Below, in pieces: positions 36,033 to 46,523 of a DNA stretch of 64,000 bases. The notes beneath the pieces were generated by a model. That model searched no databases. It saw only the letters and a program-made list of their open reading frames with translations, and was not told where the DNA came from. Source of the stretch: Allobosea sp. (GTDB taxonomy: Bacteria; Pseudomonadota; Alphaproteobacteria; Rhizobiales; Beijerinckiaceae); assembly GCF_017308075.1 (NCBI RefSeq), contig NZ_JAFKFX010000045.1:1-64000 (forward strand). The letters are read 5' to 3'. Every line of letters starts with the position of its first letter. Within the stretch, counting starts at the first letter, position 1. The translations under genes and the position numbers were made by a program.

Positions 36033-37154
36033 TCAGCGATCCCTGGGGTCGAGCGCATCGCGCAGGCCGTCGCCGAGGAAATTCAGTGCGAACAGGGTGG
36101 TCACCAGGAAGACGGCCGGGAAAACGAGCATCCAGGGCGTCGCCTGGATCGCGCGCGCTCCGTCCGAGATCAGCACGCCCCAGCTCGTCATCGGCTCCTG
36201 CACGCCGAGGCCGAGGAAGGAGAGAAAGCTCTCGAGCAGGATGACCTTCGGCACCAGCAAGGTGACATAGACGATCACCGGGCCGAGCGTGTTCGGGATG
36301 ACGTGGCGCTTCAGGATGCCGCCGGTGGAGACGCCGAGCGCTTCGGCTGCCAGCACATAGTCCTGGCGCTTGATCGAGAGCGTCTGGCCCCGGACGATCC
36401 GGGCCATGTCGAGCCATTCGATCGCGCCGACGGCCAGGAACATCAGGATGAAATTCCGGCCGAAGAACACGACCAGCAGGATCACCAGGAAGATGAAGGG
36501 CAGCGAATAGAGCACGTCGACGATGCGCATCATCACCATGTCGATGCGCCCGCCGAGATAGCCGGCGGTGGCGCCATAGACGACGCCGATCACCAGCGCG
36601 ACGCCGGTGGCGAGCAGCCCGATGGCGAGCGAGACGCGGCCGGCGACCAGGGTCCGGGTCAGGAGGTCGCGGCCATTGCTGTCGGTTCCGAGCAGGAAAT
36701 GCTGGCGCTTGATCGGCACGGCCAGCGCGAGCCGGCGGCCATCCTGCTCGCTCGCGAGGAGCCGCGGCGTGCCGAACTGGTCGGAGCGGTCGAAATAGAC
36801 CAGCAGGCGCTGGTCGATCGGTCTTTGCGCCGTCAGGACCAGCCGGACCTCCTGCGCTTCCACCGTGATCTCGCTCGACGTCGCCCTTATGCGCGAGGCG
36901 ATGCGCTGTACGGCGGCCGGCAGCGCCTCGGCCTTCGGATAGGCCGAGAGGCTGGCGGGCACGCGGACATAGTCCTGATAGACCCGGTCGTAAGGGTGGC
37001 CGGTGAACCAGGGCCCGAAGCTGCAGATCAGCGTCATTAGCGCCAGCACGACGAGACTCGCGACCGCGGCGCGATTGCGCAGCAGGCGGATGCGGGCATC
37101 CTGCCAGAGCGTGCGGCCGGCGGGCGGGGCGGGGAGTGGTACGGCCTCGCTCAT
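36033..37154 (-). CDS. Peptide-type ABC transporter permease (YejE/OppC-like)
   Basis: A 373-residue permease. It has one N-terminal helix, a large periplasmic domain of about 100 residues (typical of YejE, longer than in OppC), and five helices with the binding-protein-dependent transport block. The segment EALGVSTGGILKRHVIPNTL is the cytoplasmic loop that contacts the ATPase. It is followed immediately by the fused ATPase gene. Confidence 0.92.
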   Translation of the reverse strand: MSEAVPLPAPPAGRTLWQDARIRLLRNRAAVASLVVLALMTLICSFGPWFTGHPYDRVYQDYVRVPASLSAYPKAEALPAAVQRIASRIRATSSEITVEAQEVRLVLTAQRPIDQRLLVYFDRSDQFGTPRLLASEQDGRRLALAVPIKRQHFLLGTDSNGRDLLTRTLVAGRVSLAIGLLATGVALVIGVVYGATAGYLGGRIDMVMMRIVDVLYSLPFIFLVILLVVFFGRNFILMFLAVGAIEWLDMARIVRGQTLSIKRQDYVLAAEALGVSTGGILKRHVIPNTLGPVIVYVTLLVPKVILLESFLSFLGLGVQEPMTSWGVLISDGARAIQATPWMLVFPAVFLVTTLFALNFLGDGLRDALDPRDR

Positions 37155-37158
37155 CGGC

Positions 37159-38079
37159 TCAATCCAGCCGGACGCGCGGGTCGAGCAGCGCGTAGAGGAT
37201 GTCGACGACGAGATTGAAGACGAGCACGAAGATGGCGACGACGACGACCGTGCCCATCACCAGCGTGTAGTCGCGATTGAGCGCGCCTTCGACGAAATAG
37301 CGCCCGATGCCGGGAATGCCGAAGATCGTCTCGACCACCACCGAGCCGGTGAGCAGGCTCGCCGCCGCCGGGCCGAGATAGGAGATGACCGGCAGGGCGG
37401 CCCCGCGCCCGGCATGCAGGGCGATCGTCGCGCCAGAGAGGCCCTGCGCCCGCAAGGTCCGGATATGGTTGGCGCGCAGCGTCTCGATCATCGCCGCCCG
37501 CGTCATCCTGGCGATCACGGCGATCTGCGGCAAAGCGAGCGTCATGATCGGCAGGACGGTGTTGCGGAAGGCGCCGCCGTTCCAGCCGCCGACCGGAAGC
37601 CAGGCCAGGCTCAGGCCGAAGACGATCTGCAGGACCGGCGCAACGACGAAATTCGGAATGGTGATGCCGGCGGTGGCGAAGCCCATCACCGCATGATCGG
37701 CCCCACCATTCTGGCGGAAGGCGGCGAGCGCGCCGAGCGGGCCGCCGATGGTGAGGGCGAGCAGGAGCGCCGAGGCGCCGAGCCGCATCGAGACCGGCAG
37801 CCCCTGCGCGAACAGTTCGGCGATCGAGAAATCGCGGAAATAGAAGGAGGGGCCGAAATCGCCGCGTAGCAGGGCACCAAGATAGGTCAGGTACTGGGCG
37901 TGAAGCGGCTGGTCGAGCTGGTAGATCCGCCGCAGGTTCTCCATCACCTTGGCTTCGAGCGGCTGTTCGAGATCGAACGGCCCGCCCGGCGCGAGCCGCA
38001 TCAGGAAGAACGAAAGGGTGACGATCACGAACAGGGTGGGGATCGCGGTGGCGAAGCGGCGCAGGATGTAGGTGAGCAT
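37159..38079 (-). CDS. Peptide-type ABC transporter permease (OppB/YejB-like)
   Basis: A 306-residue permease with six helices. The start MLTYILRRFATAIPTLFVIV and the loop RTLRAQGLSGATIALHAGR are characteristic of OppB-type subunits, though the ATPase-contacting loop is diverged at its end. The gene is 4 bp upstream of the second permease gene. A palindromic repeat region (38172-38263) separates it from the binding-protein gene. Confidence 0.92.
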   Translation of the reverse strand: MLTYILRRFATAIPTLFVIVTLSFFLMRLAPGGPFDLEQPLEAKVMENLRRIYQLDQPLHAQYLTYLGALLRGDFGPSFYFRDFSIAELFAQGLPVSMRLGASALLLALTIGGPLGALAAFRQNGGADHAVMGFATAGITIPNFVVAPVLQIVFGLSLAWLPVGGWNGGAFRNTVLPIMTLALPQIAVIARMTRAAMIETLRANHIRTLRAQGLSGATIALHAGRGAALPVISYLGPAAASLLTGSVVVETIFGIPGIGRYFVEGALNRDYTLVMGTVVVVAIFVLVFNLVVDILYALLDPRVRLD

Positions 38080-38171
38080 CAGATTGCGCCGGGATGCCCG
38101 CCATTCTTCCCTTTCCCCTCTGCGGGAGAAGGTGGCCCGAAGGGCCGGATGAGGGGTCGCTCAGGTCTACC

Positions 38172-38263
38172 CGTCATGCTCGCCCTTGTGGCGAGCATCC
38201 ACGTCTCGAACACCGCGCTCGTCACGGGAAGACGTGGATGGTCGGGACAAGCCCGACCATGAC
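38172..38263. repeat. Intergenic palindromic repeat, copy 4
   Basis: Left end CCCGTCATGCTCGCC and right end GGTCGGGACAAGCCCGACCA then TGACG, with an inner complementary pair CATCCACGTCT / AGACGTGGATG. It lies between the peptide binding-protein gene and the first permease gene, the same position as copy 2 in the Liv-type operon. Confidence 0.7.
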
Positions 38264-38272
38264 GTGCGTCGG

Positions 38273-39892
38273 TCACGGCTTCAGGCTCATGAACCGCGTC
38301 GGCAGCGCGCCGCGCAGATTCTGCTGGAAGCCGACGAGCTTCGGCGAGACCAGGTTCTTCGAGGAGTAGTACATCAGCGGGATCCAAGGCATCTCGGCCG
38401 CGAGAATGGCGTCGGCCTCGCGCAGCACAGCGGCGCGCTTGGCGAGATCGAGTTCGTCGGCGCCTCGCTGCAGCAGCGCGTCGAATTTCGGATTGGCATA
38501 TTTGCCGGAATTGAAGCCCTTGTTGTCGCTGAGGAACAGGAACAGGAAGTTCTGCGGATCGGAATAGTCGCCGATCCAGCCATAGCGGGCGATGTCGAAA
38601 TCGCCGCCGTCGCGCAGCAGGGCGAAATGAGTCTTGCCGTCGGTGTTGATGAAGCTGGTCTCGACGCCGAGCACCTTCCACTGCTCGGCGATGGCGATCA
38701 TCGTGCGGCGGTTGTTGTCGGTGGTGTTGTAGCGCAGCTGCACCCGTAGCGGCATCCCGGGACCGTAGCCCGCGGCGGCGAGCAGGCGCTTGGCCTCCTC
38801 CTCGCGGTCGAGCGGCGAGACGCTCTTGAAGTCGGCCTCGGCGCGCTCGCCGTAGTTGCCGATATTGGGCGGGATCACGCCATAAGCCGGCAGCATGGTG
38901 CCGCCCCAGATCTCCTCGGCGATGAACTCGCGGTCGATTACCAGCGACAGCGCCCGGCGTACGCGCAGGTCGTCGAAGGGCTTCTTCGCCGTGTTCACGA
39001 TCAGGAAATAGGTCCCGAGATAGGGCGCGACCTTGACCTGATTGCCGAGCTTCTCGCGCAACTGCTGGATCTGGTCGGCCGGAATGTCGGTCGTCATGTG
39101 CAGTTCGCCGGCCTGGAAGCGGCGCGCGGCGGCGGCGAGGTCGGAGGCGGGATAGTACAGGATCGTGTCGATCTGCACATTCGCCGCATCGTGGAAGTTC
39201 TTGTTCTTCTCCATCTTGATGTGGGAGTTCGGCACGAACTCCTTCAGCGTGTAGGCGCCGTTGGAGACCCAGTTCTCCGGCTTGACGAAGTCCTTGCCGA
39301 ATTTCTCGACGGAGGCCGGATGCACCGGCAGGCCGGTCTGGTGCGTCAGCAATTCCAGGAAATAGGGCGTCGGCCGCTCCAGCTTGATTTCCAGCGTCGT
39401 GTCGTCCGGCGCTTTGACGCCGAGCTCGTCGAGGCCCGCGCCTTCGCCCGATTTGTTGATCTTCTCGGCGTTGAGGATGGGGTAGAGGATGTTGGCGTAT
39501 TTCGCGCCGGTCGCGGGATTGATGATCCGCTTCAGCGAATAGACGAAGTCGCCGGCCTTGACCGGATCGCCATTCGACCATCTGGCGTTGGCGCGGAGCT
39601 TGAATGTGTAGCTCTTGCCGTCCTCGCTCATCGTCCAGCTCTCGGCGACGCCGGGCACGACATTGCCGCTGATATGGTGGATGACCAGCCCCTCGGAGAG
39701 GTCGCGCAGCAGATGCGCCTCACTCACCGTCGAGGTCTTGTGGGCGTCGAGCGTCTCGGGGTCGCCGTCATTGCCGCGATGGAAGACCACTTCCGCGAGA
39801 GCCGTTCCGCCGAGGCCGCAGGCGAGGCTGGCGGCAAGGGCGAGAGGCCGCAGCCGGCGCAGGAGCGGCGACTGACGCGTGAAGGTTTTCAT
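38273..39892 (-). CDS. Oligopeptide ABC transporter binding protein (OppA-like)
   Basis: A 539-residue secreted protein with a signal peptide ending near GTALAEV and a mature start VVFHRGNDGDPETLDAHKTS, typical of OppA and the murein-peptide protein MppA. The later block RYGWIGDYSDPQNFLFLFLS is also OppA-like. A GGAGAG ribosome binding site precedes the ATG at 39892. As first gene of the transporter operon it probably defines peptide or cell-wall peptide specificity (inference). A D-amino-acid aminotransferase follows the operon. Confidence 0.92.
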   Translation of the reverse strand: MKTFTRQSPLLRRLRPLALAASLACGLGGTALAEVVFHRGNDGDPETLDAHKTSTVSEAHLLRDLSEGLVIHHISGNVVPGVAESWTMSEDGKSYTFKLRANARWSNGDPVKAGDFVYSLKRIINPATGAKYANILYPILNAEKINKSGEGAGLDELGVKAPDDTTLEIKLERPTPYFLELLTHQTGLPVHPASVEKFGKDFVKPENWVSNGAYTLKEFVPNSHIKMEKNKNFHDAANVQIDTILYYPASDLAAAARRFQAGELHMTTDIPADQIQQLREKLGNQVKVAPYLGTYFLIVNTAKKPFDDLRVRRALSLVIDREFIAEEIWGGTMLPAYGVIPPNIGNYGERAEADFKSVSPLDREEEAKRLLAAAGYGPGMPLRVQLRYNTTDNNRRTMIAIAEQWKVLGVETSFINTDGKTHFALLRDGGDFDIARYGWIGDYSDPQNFLFLFLSDNKGFNSGKYANPKFDALLQRGADELDLAKRAAVLREADAILAAEMPWIPLMYYSSKNLVSPKLVGFQQNLRGALPTRFMSLKP

Positions 39893-40014
39893 GAGCGCTC
39901 TCCGAAGCTTAGCCGGACGGGCCCCTTTCCCGCTCGTACGGGAAGTATGGGCCGATCCCGAGGCCGGAGCCAAGGAGGAAAACGGGGGCTTCAACTGTTC
40001 TTCGAGAGGTGTCG

Positions 40015-40036
40015 GCGGGTGCCGAAAAGCACCCGC
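40015..40036 (-). terminator. Hairpin between maeB and the oligopeptide operon
   Basis: Perfect 8-bp arms GCGGGTGC and GCACCCGC around a 6-nt loop, about 60 bp after the maeB stop codon. A second hairpin (40058-40081, 7-bp arms GCCGGGC/GCCCGGC) lies closer to the stop. One or both probably end the maeB transcript. Confidence 0.5.
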
Positions 40037-40095
40037 GCGGTTGGCGGGAGGCAGGAGGCCGGGCGGGTGAACCAGCCCGGCTTGCTGTTCGCGTT

Positions 40096-42387
40096 TCAGC
40101 CCTTCTGGCCGCGCCCCTGCGCCTCGACCACCGCGACCGCGGTCATGTTGACCACGCCGCGCGAGGTCACCGAACCCGTCAGGATATGCACGGGCTTGGC
40201 CGCGCCGATCAGGATCGGGCCGACCGGCAGCGCGTCGCCCAGCACCTTGGCGAACTGATAGGCGATGTTCGCCGCGTCCAGATTCGGGAAGACGAGGACA
40301 TTGGCGACGCCCTTCAGCCGCGAGGAGGGCAGGACCCGGTCGCGGATCGCCGCCACCAGCGCTGAATCGGCCTCCATCTCGCCGTCGCATTCAAGCTCCG
40401 GCGCGCGCTCGCGGATCAACCCCAGCGCCTTGCGCATCTTCATCGAGGAGGGGGTGTCGGCCGCGCCGAAATCGGAATGCGAGAGCAGGGCGATCTTCGG
40501 CTCGATGCCGAAGCGCTCGACATGGCCGGCCGCGAGCACGGTCATGTCGGCGATCTCCTCGGCCGTCGGATCGTGCTTCACATGCGTGTCGGTGAGGAAG
40601 AAGGCGCCCTTGCTGGTGATGATCAGGGTCATCGCCGCGATGTCGCTGACGCCGGGCTCGAGCCCGATGATGTCGCGGATATGGCGCAGCCGCGAGAGGA
40701 AGCGGCCTTCGAGGCCGGTGATCATCGCGTCGGCCTCGCCGCGCACCACGGCGAGCGCCGCGATCACCGTGTTGTTGGTGCGCACCAGCGAGCGGGCGGC
40801 TTCCGGGGTGATGCCGCGCCTGCCGGCGATGTCGAGATAGGTCTGGACATAGTCGCGATAGCGCGGGTCGTCCTCGGGATTGATCAGCTCGAAATCGATG
40901 CCGGGCCGGATCGTCAGGCCGAAGCGCGCGATACGGGCCTCGACCACGCTCGGCCGGCCGATCAGGATCGGCACCGCCAGGCCTTCCTCGAGCGCCACCT
41001 GCGCCGCGCGCAGCACGCGCTCATCCTCGCCCTCGGCGTAGACCACCCGCTTCGGGTCGGCCTTGGCCTTGGCGAAGAGTGGCTTCATCAGGAAGCCCGA
41101 GCGGAAGACGAAGCGCGACAGGTCCTCGCGATAGGCCTCGATATCGATCAGCGGCTTCTTGGCGACGCCGGTGATCATCGCAGCTTCCGCGACCGCGGGC
41201 GCGATCCGCAGGATCAGGCGCGGGTCGAACGGGTTCGGGATCAGCGAGGTCGCGCCGAAGGTCTGGGCCTCGCCGCCATAGGCTCGCGCCGCGATGTCCG
41301 AGGTCGCCTCGCGTGCCAGCGCGGCGATGGCGCGTACCGCGGCGAGCTTCATCGCCTCGTTGATCGTCGTCGCCTGCACGTCGAGCGCGCCGCGGAAGAT
41401 GTAGGGGAAGCAGAGGACGTTGTTGACCTGGTTCGGATAATCCGAGCGGCCGGTGCAGATCATCGCGTCCGGCCGGGCGGCCAGCGCATCCTCGGGCGTG
41501 ATCTCCGGATTGGGATTGGCGAGCGCCAGGATCAGCGGCTTCGGCCCCATGCGCTTGGCCATGTCCGGCTTCAGCACGCCGGCCGCCGAGAGGCCGAGGA
41601 AGACGTCGGCATCGCCGATCACGTCGGAAAGGGTGCGGGCGTCGGTCTCCTGGGCGTAGACCTCCTTCCAGCGGTCCATCAGCGTGTTGCGGCCCTTGTG
41701 GACGACGCCTTCGAGATCGGTGACCCAGATGTTCTTGCGCTGCGCGCCGAGCGAGACCAGGAGGTTGAGGCAGGCGAGCGCGGCGGCGCCGGCGCCGGAG
41801 ACGACGATCTTGACGTCGGCGATCTTCTTGCCGGCGAGATCGAGCCCGTTGAGGACGGCGGCGCCGACGATGATCGCCGTGCCGTGCTGGTCGTCATGGA
41901 AGACCGGGATGTTCATCCGGGCCTTGAGCTGCTCCTCGATCTCGAAGCATTCGGGGCCCTTGATGTCTTCCAGATTGATGCCGCCGAAGGTCGGCTCCAG
42001 CGCCGCGACGACCTCGACGAACTTCTCCAGATTGCGCTGGTCGACCTCGATGTCGAAGCAGTCGATGCCGGCGAACTTCTTGAACAGGACGGCCTTGCCT
42101 TCCATCACCGGCTTCGAGGCCAGCGGGCCGATGTCGCCGAGGCCGAGCACGGCGGTGCCGTCGGTGATGACCGCGACGAGGTTCTGGCGCGAGGTCAGCT
42201 CGGCCGCCTGGCTGGGATCGTCGACGATCGCCTCGCAGGCCGCGGCGACGCCCGGCGAATAGGCGAGCGCGAGGTCGCGCTGGTTGCCGAGCGGCTTGGT
42301 CGCCTGGATCTCGAGTTTTCCGGCCCGCGGCTGGCGATGATAGACGAGGGCGCCAGCGCGAAGGTCGGCCGACAGGGTGCTCTTCAT
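40096..42387 (-). CDS. maeB: NADP-dependent malic enzyme with phosphotransacetylase-like domain
   Basis: A 763-residue protein, close to E. coli MaeB (759). The N-terminal part is malic enzyme (decarboxylates malate to pyruvate, reducing NADP+), shown by [29 protein letters not shown] and HDDQHGTAI. From about residue 430 a domain related to phosphate acetyltransferase follows ([28 protein letters not shown]), which in relatives gives allosteric control by acetyl-CoA. It is a single-gene unit with hairpins on both sides. Confidence 0.96.
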   Translation of the reverse strand: MKSTLSADLRAGALVYHRQPRAGKLEIQATKPLGNQRDLALAYSPGVAAACEAIVDDPSQAAELTSRQNLVAVITDGTAVLGLGDIGPLASKPVMEGKAVLFKKFAGIDCFDIEVDQRNLEKFVEVVAALEPTFGGINLEDIKGPECFEIEEQLKARMNIPVFHDDQHGTAIIVGAAVLNGLDLAGKKIADVKIVVSGAGAAALACLNLLVSLGAQRKNIWVTDLEGVVHKGRNTLMDRWKEVYAQETDARTLSDVIGDADVFLGLSAAGVLKPDMAKRMGPKPLILALANPNPEITPEDALAARPDAMICTGRSDYPNQVNNVLCFPYIFRGALDVQATTINEAMKLAAVRAIAALAREATSDIAARAYGGEAQTFGATSLIPNPFDPRLILRIAPAVAEAAMITGVAKKPLIDIEAYREDLSRFVFRSGFLMKPLFAKAKADPKRVVYAEGEDERVLRAAQVALEEGLAVPILIGRPSVVEARIARFGLTIRPGIDFELINPEDDPRYRDYVQTYLDIAGRRGITPEAARSLVRTNNTVIAALAVVRGEADAMITGLEGRFLSRLRHIRDIIGLEPGVSDIAAMTLIITSKGAFFLTDTHVKHDPTAEEIADMTVLAAGHVERFGIEPKIALLSHSDFGAADTPSSMKMRKALGLIRERAPELECDGEMEADSALVAAIRDRVLPSSRLKGVANVLVFPNLDAANIAYQFAKVLGDALPVGPILIGAAKPVHILTGSVTSRGVVNMTAVAVVEAQGRGQKG

Positions 42388-42409
42388 GGTTCCGATTCCC
42401 CAGGCGTAC

Positions 42410-42432
42410 GCCCGGCGCAACCGGCGCCGGGC
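42410..42432 (-). terminator. Hairpin between the second peptide operon and maeB
   Basis: Arms GCCCGGCGC and GCGCCGGGC (9 bp, perfect) with a 5-nt loop. It lies about 100 bp after the stop of the last transporter gene and 23 bp before the maeB start, so it may end the upstream operon or act in the maeB leader. Confidence 0.45.
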
Positions 42433-42528
42433 TGTTCGGAGGTCGCCCGTAAGCCGGCCCGCGTCAAGCTGCGAACCGGCAATAATCCTTGTTCAGAACG
42501 TCCTGGCCGGAACTGGGTGGGCCAGGCT

Positions 42529-43545
42529 CTAGGCGGCGAGCGCCCCGACCCCGCCATCATGGAGATGGCAGGCGGCGACATGGCCGGGCGCGATCTGCTT
42601 CAGCACCGGCCGCTCGGCCTTGCAGCGCGGCCCGGCCATCGGGCAGCGCGGATGGAAATGGCAACCCGGGGGCGGGTGCAGGGGCGAGGGGATCTCGCCC
42701 TTCAGCGGCGCGAAACGCTTCTTGCGTGCCGTGATCGAGGGCACATTGGCAAGCAGCGCCTGGGCGTAAGGGTGCTGCGGCCCCTTGAACAGTTCGCTCG
42801 CCGGCGCCGCCTCGACGACCCGGCCGAGATACATGATCACCACCCGGTCCGAGAGGTGCCGGACCACGCTGAGATCGTGGCTGATGAACAGATAGGTCAG
42901 GTTGAGCTCGTCGCGCAGCTTCATGAAGAGATTCAGGACCTGGGCCTGAATCGAGACATCGAGTGCGGCGACGCTCTCGTCGCAGACCAGGAATTGCGGG
43001 TTCACCGCCAGCGCCCGGGCGATGCCGATGCGGGCCCGCTGCCCGCCCGAGAACTGGTGCGGATAGCGCCGGCGATAGCTCGGATCGAGCCCGACCCGCT
43101 CCAGCATCTCGACGACATAGGCGTCCTGCTGCGCCTTGCCGACGAGGCCATGCACGACCGGGGCCTCGCCGACGATGTCGGTGACCCGTAGACGCGGGTT
43201 CAGCGAGGACATCGGGTCCTGGAAGATCATCTGGATCGCCAGCGTCGCGGCCCGGCGCTGCTGCGCGTCCATCTCGTCGGTGAACTGGCCGCGCCAGGAC
43301 ACCCGGCCGGCGCTCGGCGGGTGGATGCCGGCGACGACGCGTCCGAGCGTCGACTTGCCGCAGCCGGATTCGCCGACCAGCCCGACGACCTCGCCCTGGG
43401 TCACCGAGAGATCGACCCCGTCGACCGCATGCACCACCTGCTCGGTGTAACCGGCCCCCAGCAGGTTGGCGAATTTCGAGGCGGCGTCGAGCGGCTTGAC
43501 GAAACGCTTGGAGACGCCGTCGAGGGTCAGGATCGGCGCGCTCAT
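42529..43545 (-). CDS. Peptide-type ABC transporter ATPase (DppF/OppF-like)
   Basis: A 338-residue ATPase. Walker A is GESGCGKST, the signature FSGGQRAR is slightly altered from FSGGQRQR, and the C-terminal cysteine cluster FHPRCPMAGPRC matches the oligopeptide ATPase C-terminal extension that can bind an iron-sulfur cluster. It overlaps the OppD-like gene by 4 bp and is the last gene of the operon. Confidence 0.93.
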   Translation of the reverse strand: MSAPILTLDGVSKRFVKPLDAASKFANLLGAGYTEQVVHAVDGVDLSVTQGEVVGLVGESGCGKSTLGRVVAGIHPPSAGRVSWRGQFTDEMDAQQRRAATLAIQMIFQDPMSSLNPRLRVTDIVGEAPVVHGLVGKAQQDAYVVEMLERVGLDPSYRRRYPHQFSGGQRARIGIARALAVNPQFLVCDESVAALDVSIQAQVLNLFMKLRDELNLTYLFISHDLSVVRHLSDRVVIMYLGRVVEAAPASELFKGPQHPYAQALLANVPSITARKKRFAPLKGEIPSPLHPPPGCHFHPRCPMAGPRCKAERPVLKQIAPGHVAACHLHDGGVGALAA

Positions 43546-44525
43546 GCCGCGACTCCGGCGAGGTTCAGCGGGTGATGGCAGCGCACGCCGCGCTCACCCG
43601 GGAAGGCGGTGACGGCCGGTGCCTGGGCGAGGCAATCGGCCTGCGCAAAATCGCAGCGCGGCGCGAAGGCGCAGCCCTGCGGCAGCCTCGCCAGCGACGG
43701 CGTCGAGCCGCGAATCTGGCGCAAGGGGGCGCCGGGCTCACCCTCGGCCGGCAGCGAGCCGAGCAGGCCGCTGGTATAGGGATGGAGGGGCGCGTCGAGG
43801 ACGGGATCGACCGCGCCGGTCTCGACGATGCGACCGGCATACATCACCGCGATCCGGTCGGCGAGGCCGGCGACGACGCCGAGGTCATGGGTGATCCAGA
43901 CCAGAGCCGTGCCGGTCTCGGCGCAGAGTGACTGCATCTCGGCCAGGATCTGGCTCTGGATGGTGACGTCGAGCGCGGTCGTCGGCTCGTCGCAGATGAT
44001 CAGGGGCGGGCGGTGCAGCAGCGCGATCGCGATCGCGACGCGCTGGCGCATGCCGCCGGAAAACTGGTGCGGATAGGCGTTGAGCCGCTCCTCGGGCGAG
44101 GGGATGCCGACCTTGGCGAGGGCGTCGCGGGCGCGCTCCCGCGCCGCCTTGTGCGAGACCCTGTCATGGGCGGTGACGGCCTCGATCATCTGCGTGTCGA
44201 CGCGCAGCACCGGGTTCAGCGTCATCATCGGGTCCTGAAAGATCATTGCGACCTCGCGGCCACGCACTTTCCGGAAGCCCTCCTCGTCGAGTCCGACGAG
44301 CTCCTTGCCGTTGAGCCTGATCGAGCCCTCGACGATCTTCCCGGGCGGGTCGATCAATCCCATGATCGAGAACCCGGTGACCGACTTGCCCGAGCCGGAT
44401 TCACCGACGAGGCCGAGCACCTCGCCGCGGTCGACATGGAAGTCGACGCCGTCGACCGACTTCACCGTGCCGGCACGGGTGAAGAAATGGGTCTTCAGGC
44501 CGGAAACTTCGAGAACAGGCGCCAT
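43542..44525 (-). CDS. Peptide-type ABC transporter ATPase (DppD/OppD-like)
   Basis: A 327-residue ATPase with Walker A GESGSGKS, signature FSGGMRQR and Walker [13 protein letters not shown]. The C-terminal extension [12 protein letters not shown] carries the conserved cysteines. It pairs with the OppF-like subunit. The ATG at 44525 lies 2 bp after the end of the permease gene. The open frame further upstream overlaps the permease gene and is not real. Confidence 0.93.
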   Translation of the reverse strand: MAPVLEVSGLKTHFFTRAGTVKSVDGVDFHVDRGEVLGLVGESGSGKSVTGFSIMGLIDPPGKIVEGSIRLNGKELVGLDEEGFRKVRGREVAMIFQDPMMTLNPVLRVDTQMIEAVTAHDRVSHKAARERARDALAKVGIPSPEERLNAYPHQFSGGMRQRVAIAIALLHRPPLIICDEPTTALDVTIQSQILAEMQSLCAETGTALVWITHDLGVVAGLADRIAVMYAGRIVETGAVDPVLDAPLHPYTSGLLGSLPAEGEPGAPLRQIRGSTPSLARLPQGCAFAPRCDFAQADCLAQAPAVTAFPGERGVRCHHPLNLAGVAA

Positions 44526-44527
44526 CC

Positions 44528-45454
44528 TCACTTCTCCAGCCGCGGGTTGAGCACGTCGCGCAGCCGGTCGCCGACCAGGTTGATCGAGACGATGGTCAGG
44601 AGCAGCGCGATGCCGGGGAAGACCGAGATCCAGTACTTGCCGGAGAGCATGTACTGGAAGCCGTTGGCGATCAGCACGCCGAGCGAGGGCTCGGTCTGGG
44701 GCAGGCCGACGCCGAGGAAGGAGAGGGTGGCTTCCAGCGAGATCGCATGCGCCGTCTGCACGGTAACGATGACGATCACCGGGGCGAGGCAGTTCGGCAG
44801 GATGTGCCGGAACACGGTGCGCGCGTGGGAAAGGCCGAGCGACTGGGCCGCCTCGACATATTCCTTGCGCCGCTCGACCAGCGCCGATCCGCGCACGGTG
44901 CGGGCGTAATAGGCCCATTGCACCATCACCAGCGCGATGATGATCTTGTCGACGCCCTTGCCGAGCCCGGCGACCAGGATCAGCGCGACCAGGACCGAAG
45001 GCAGCGAGAGCTGCAGGTCGACGATGCGCATGATGATGTTCTCGGTGCGCCCGCCGGCATAGGCGGCGATCAGGCCGATCGCCATGCCGACGCCGGCGGC
45101 GAGGATGCCCGAGAAGGCGCCGACCATCAGCGAGATGCGAAGGCCGTAGAGGATGCCTGAGAGCAGGTCACGCCCGACGCCGTCGGAACCGAGCCACATG
45201 GTGAAGCCCTCGCCGGCGACGTCGCCGGGCGGCAGGCGCGAATCCATCACGTCGACGCTGGCGAGGTCGTAAGGATTCTGCGGCGCGATCAGGGGCGCAG
45301 CTAGCGCCAGCAGGACGATGAGGGCGAAGAGGCAGAGACCGAAGGTCGCGAGCCTGTCCTCGAAGAAGGAACGGGCGAAGCGCCGGAACGGCGTCTCCTC
45401 CTTCGCTTCGACCGGCGGGGCGGAAGCGGCGGTGGGCAGGGTCGCCTCGCTCAT
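44528..45454 (-). CDS. Peptide-type ABC transporter permease (DppC-like)
   Basis: A 308-residue permease with six helices. The N-terminal cytoplasmic stretch contains PFRRFARSFFEDRLATFGL before the first helix. HPLGTDxxGRD in classical DppC reads WLGSDGVGRDLLSG here. The ATPase-contacting loop is EAAQSLGLSHARTVFRHILP. The ATG overlaps the end of the preceding permease gene by 4 bp. Confidence 0.93.
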   Translation of the reverse strand: MSEATLPTAASAPPVEAKEETPFRRFARSFFEDRLATFGLCLFALIVLLALAAPLIAPQNPYDLASVDVMDSRLPPGDVAGEGFTMWLGSDGVGRDLLSGILYGLRISLMVGAFSGILAAGVGMAIGLIAAYAGGRTENIIMRIVDLQLSLPSVLVALILVAGLGKGVDKIIIALVMVQWAYYARTVRGSALVERRKEYVEAAQSLGLSHARTVFRHILPNCLAPVIVIVTVQTAHAISLEATLSFLGVGLPQTEPSLGVLIANGFQYMLSGKYWISVFPGIALLLTIVSINLVGDRLRDVLNPRLEK

Positions 45455-46428
45455 GATGTGGCCTCCGTCAGGCGCACGCGTGGATCGAGCGCGGAATAGA
45501 TCAGGTCGACCAGGAGGTTGATGGTGACGAACAGCACCACGACAACCATGACATAGGCGACGATAACGGGCCGATCGAGCCGGGTGATCGCCTCGAGCAG
45601 CAGGCGGCCCATGCCGGGCCAGGCGAAGATCGTCTCCGTCACCACCGAGAAGGCGACCAGCGAGCCGAATTCGAGCCCGAGCACGGTGACGATCGGGATC
45701 ATGATGTTCTTGAGGATGTGGACGCCGATGATCCGGCTCTGCGACAGGCCCTTGGCCCGCGCGAATTTGACATAGTCCATCAGCGCCGCCTCGCGGGCGC
45801 CGGCCCGGGCGAGACGGATCACCAGCGAGATCTTGAGCAGAGCGAGGTTGAGCGCCGGCAGGGCGACATGCTGCCAGCCCTTGAGCGAGAGCAGCGAGGT
45901 ATCGATGCCGAGGATCGAGACGGTCGGCCCGCGCCCCGTAGCCGGCAGCCAGCCGAGGCTGACGGCGAAGGTCAGGATCAGCATCAGACCGACCCAGAAG
46001 GTCGGCAGCGAGAAGCCGAGGATCGAGATCGCCATGATCAGCCGCGAGATCCGGCTCTCGGGCTTCAGCCCGGCATAGAGGCCGAGTGGCAGGCCGATCA
46101 CGATCGCCATGAAGAGGGCGACGAAGGCGAGCTCCAGCGTCGCCGGCATACGGTGCAGGATCAGCTTGATCGCCGATTCGCCATGCACGAAGGAGCGGCC
46201 GAGATCGCCCTGGACGGCGTTCTTCAGGAAGATCAGGAATTGTTCCCAGATCGGCCGGTCGAGACCGAGCGCCCGCGCCGTCTCGGCAATCTGCTGCTGG
46301 TCCATCTCCGGCGAGATCAGCATGTAGACGGGATCGCCGACGACGTTGACGCCGAAGAAGACGATCACGAGCATCGCCGCGATGACGAAGAGCGCTTGCG
46401 CCAGGCGGCGCAGGACGAATGCGAGCAT
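45451..46428 (-). CDS. Peptide-type ABC transporter permease (DppB-like)
   Basis: A 325-residue permease beginning MLAFVLRRLAQALFVIA, with six helices. The loop FARAKGLSQSRIIGVHILKN is the typical ATPase contact, and ALDPRVRLTE is the usual end. It is separated from the binding-protein gene by two hairpins (46445-46557). The substrate class is peptides or other solutes handled by this family, such as opines or glutathione. Confidence 0.93.
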   Translation of the reverse strand: MLAFVLRRLAQALFVIAAMLVIVFFGVNVVGDPVYMLISPEMDQQQIAETARALGLDRPIWEQFLIFLKNAVQGDLGRSFVHGESAIKLILHRMPATLELAFVALFMAIVIGLPLGLYAGLKPESRISRLIMAISILGFSLPTFWVGLMLILTFAVSLGWLPATGRGPTVSILGIDTSLLSLKGWQHVALPALNLALLKISLVIRLARAGAREAALMDYVKFARAKGLSQSRIIGVHILKNIMIPIVTVLGLEFGSLVAFSVVTETIFAWPGMGRLLLEAITRLDRPVIVAYVMVVVVLFVTINLLVDLIYSALDPRVRLTEATS

Positions 46429-46523
46429 GGTCCGGGACCTTCCGGAGCGGGATGCGAAACGCCAGCCGACCGGTGTGCCGGCCGGATGGCGCTCCCGCAG
46501 TCCAACAAGAAAAGAGTTTCGCG

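Noticed and set aside
40477-43191. 904-codon plus-strand open frame across maeB and the OppF-like gene
   Set aside because: It spans two unrelated minus-strand genes and the gap between them, which no real gene opposite both would be expected to do; composition is typical of antisense reading.
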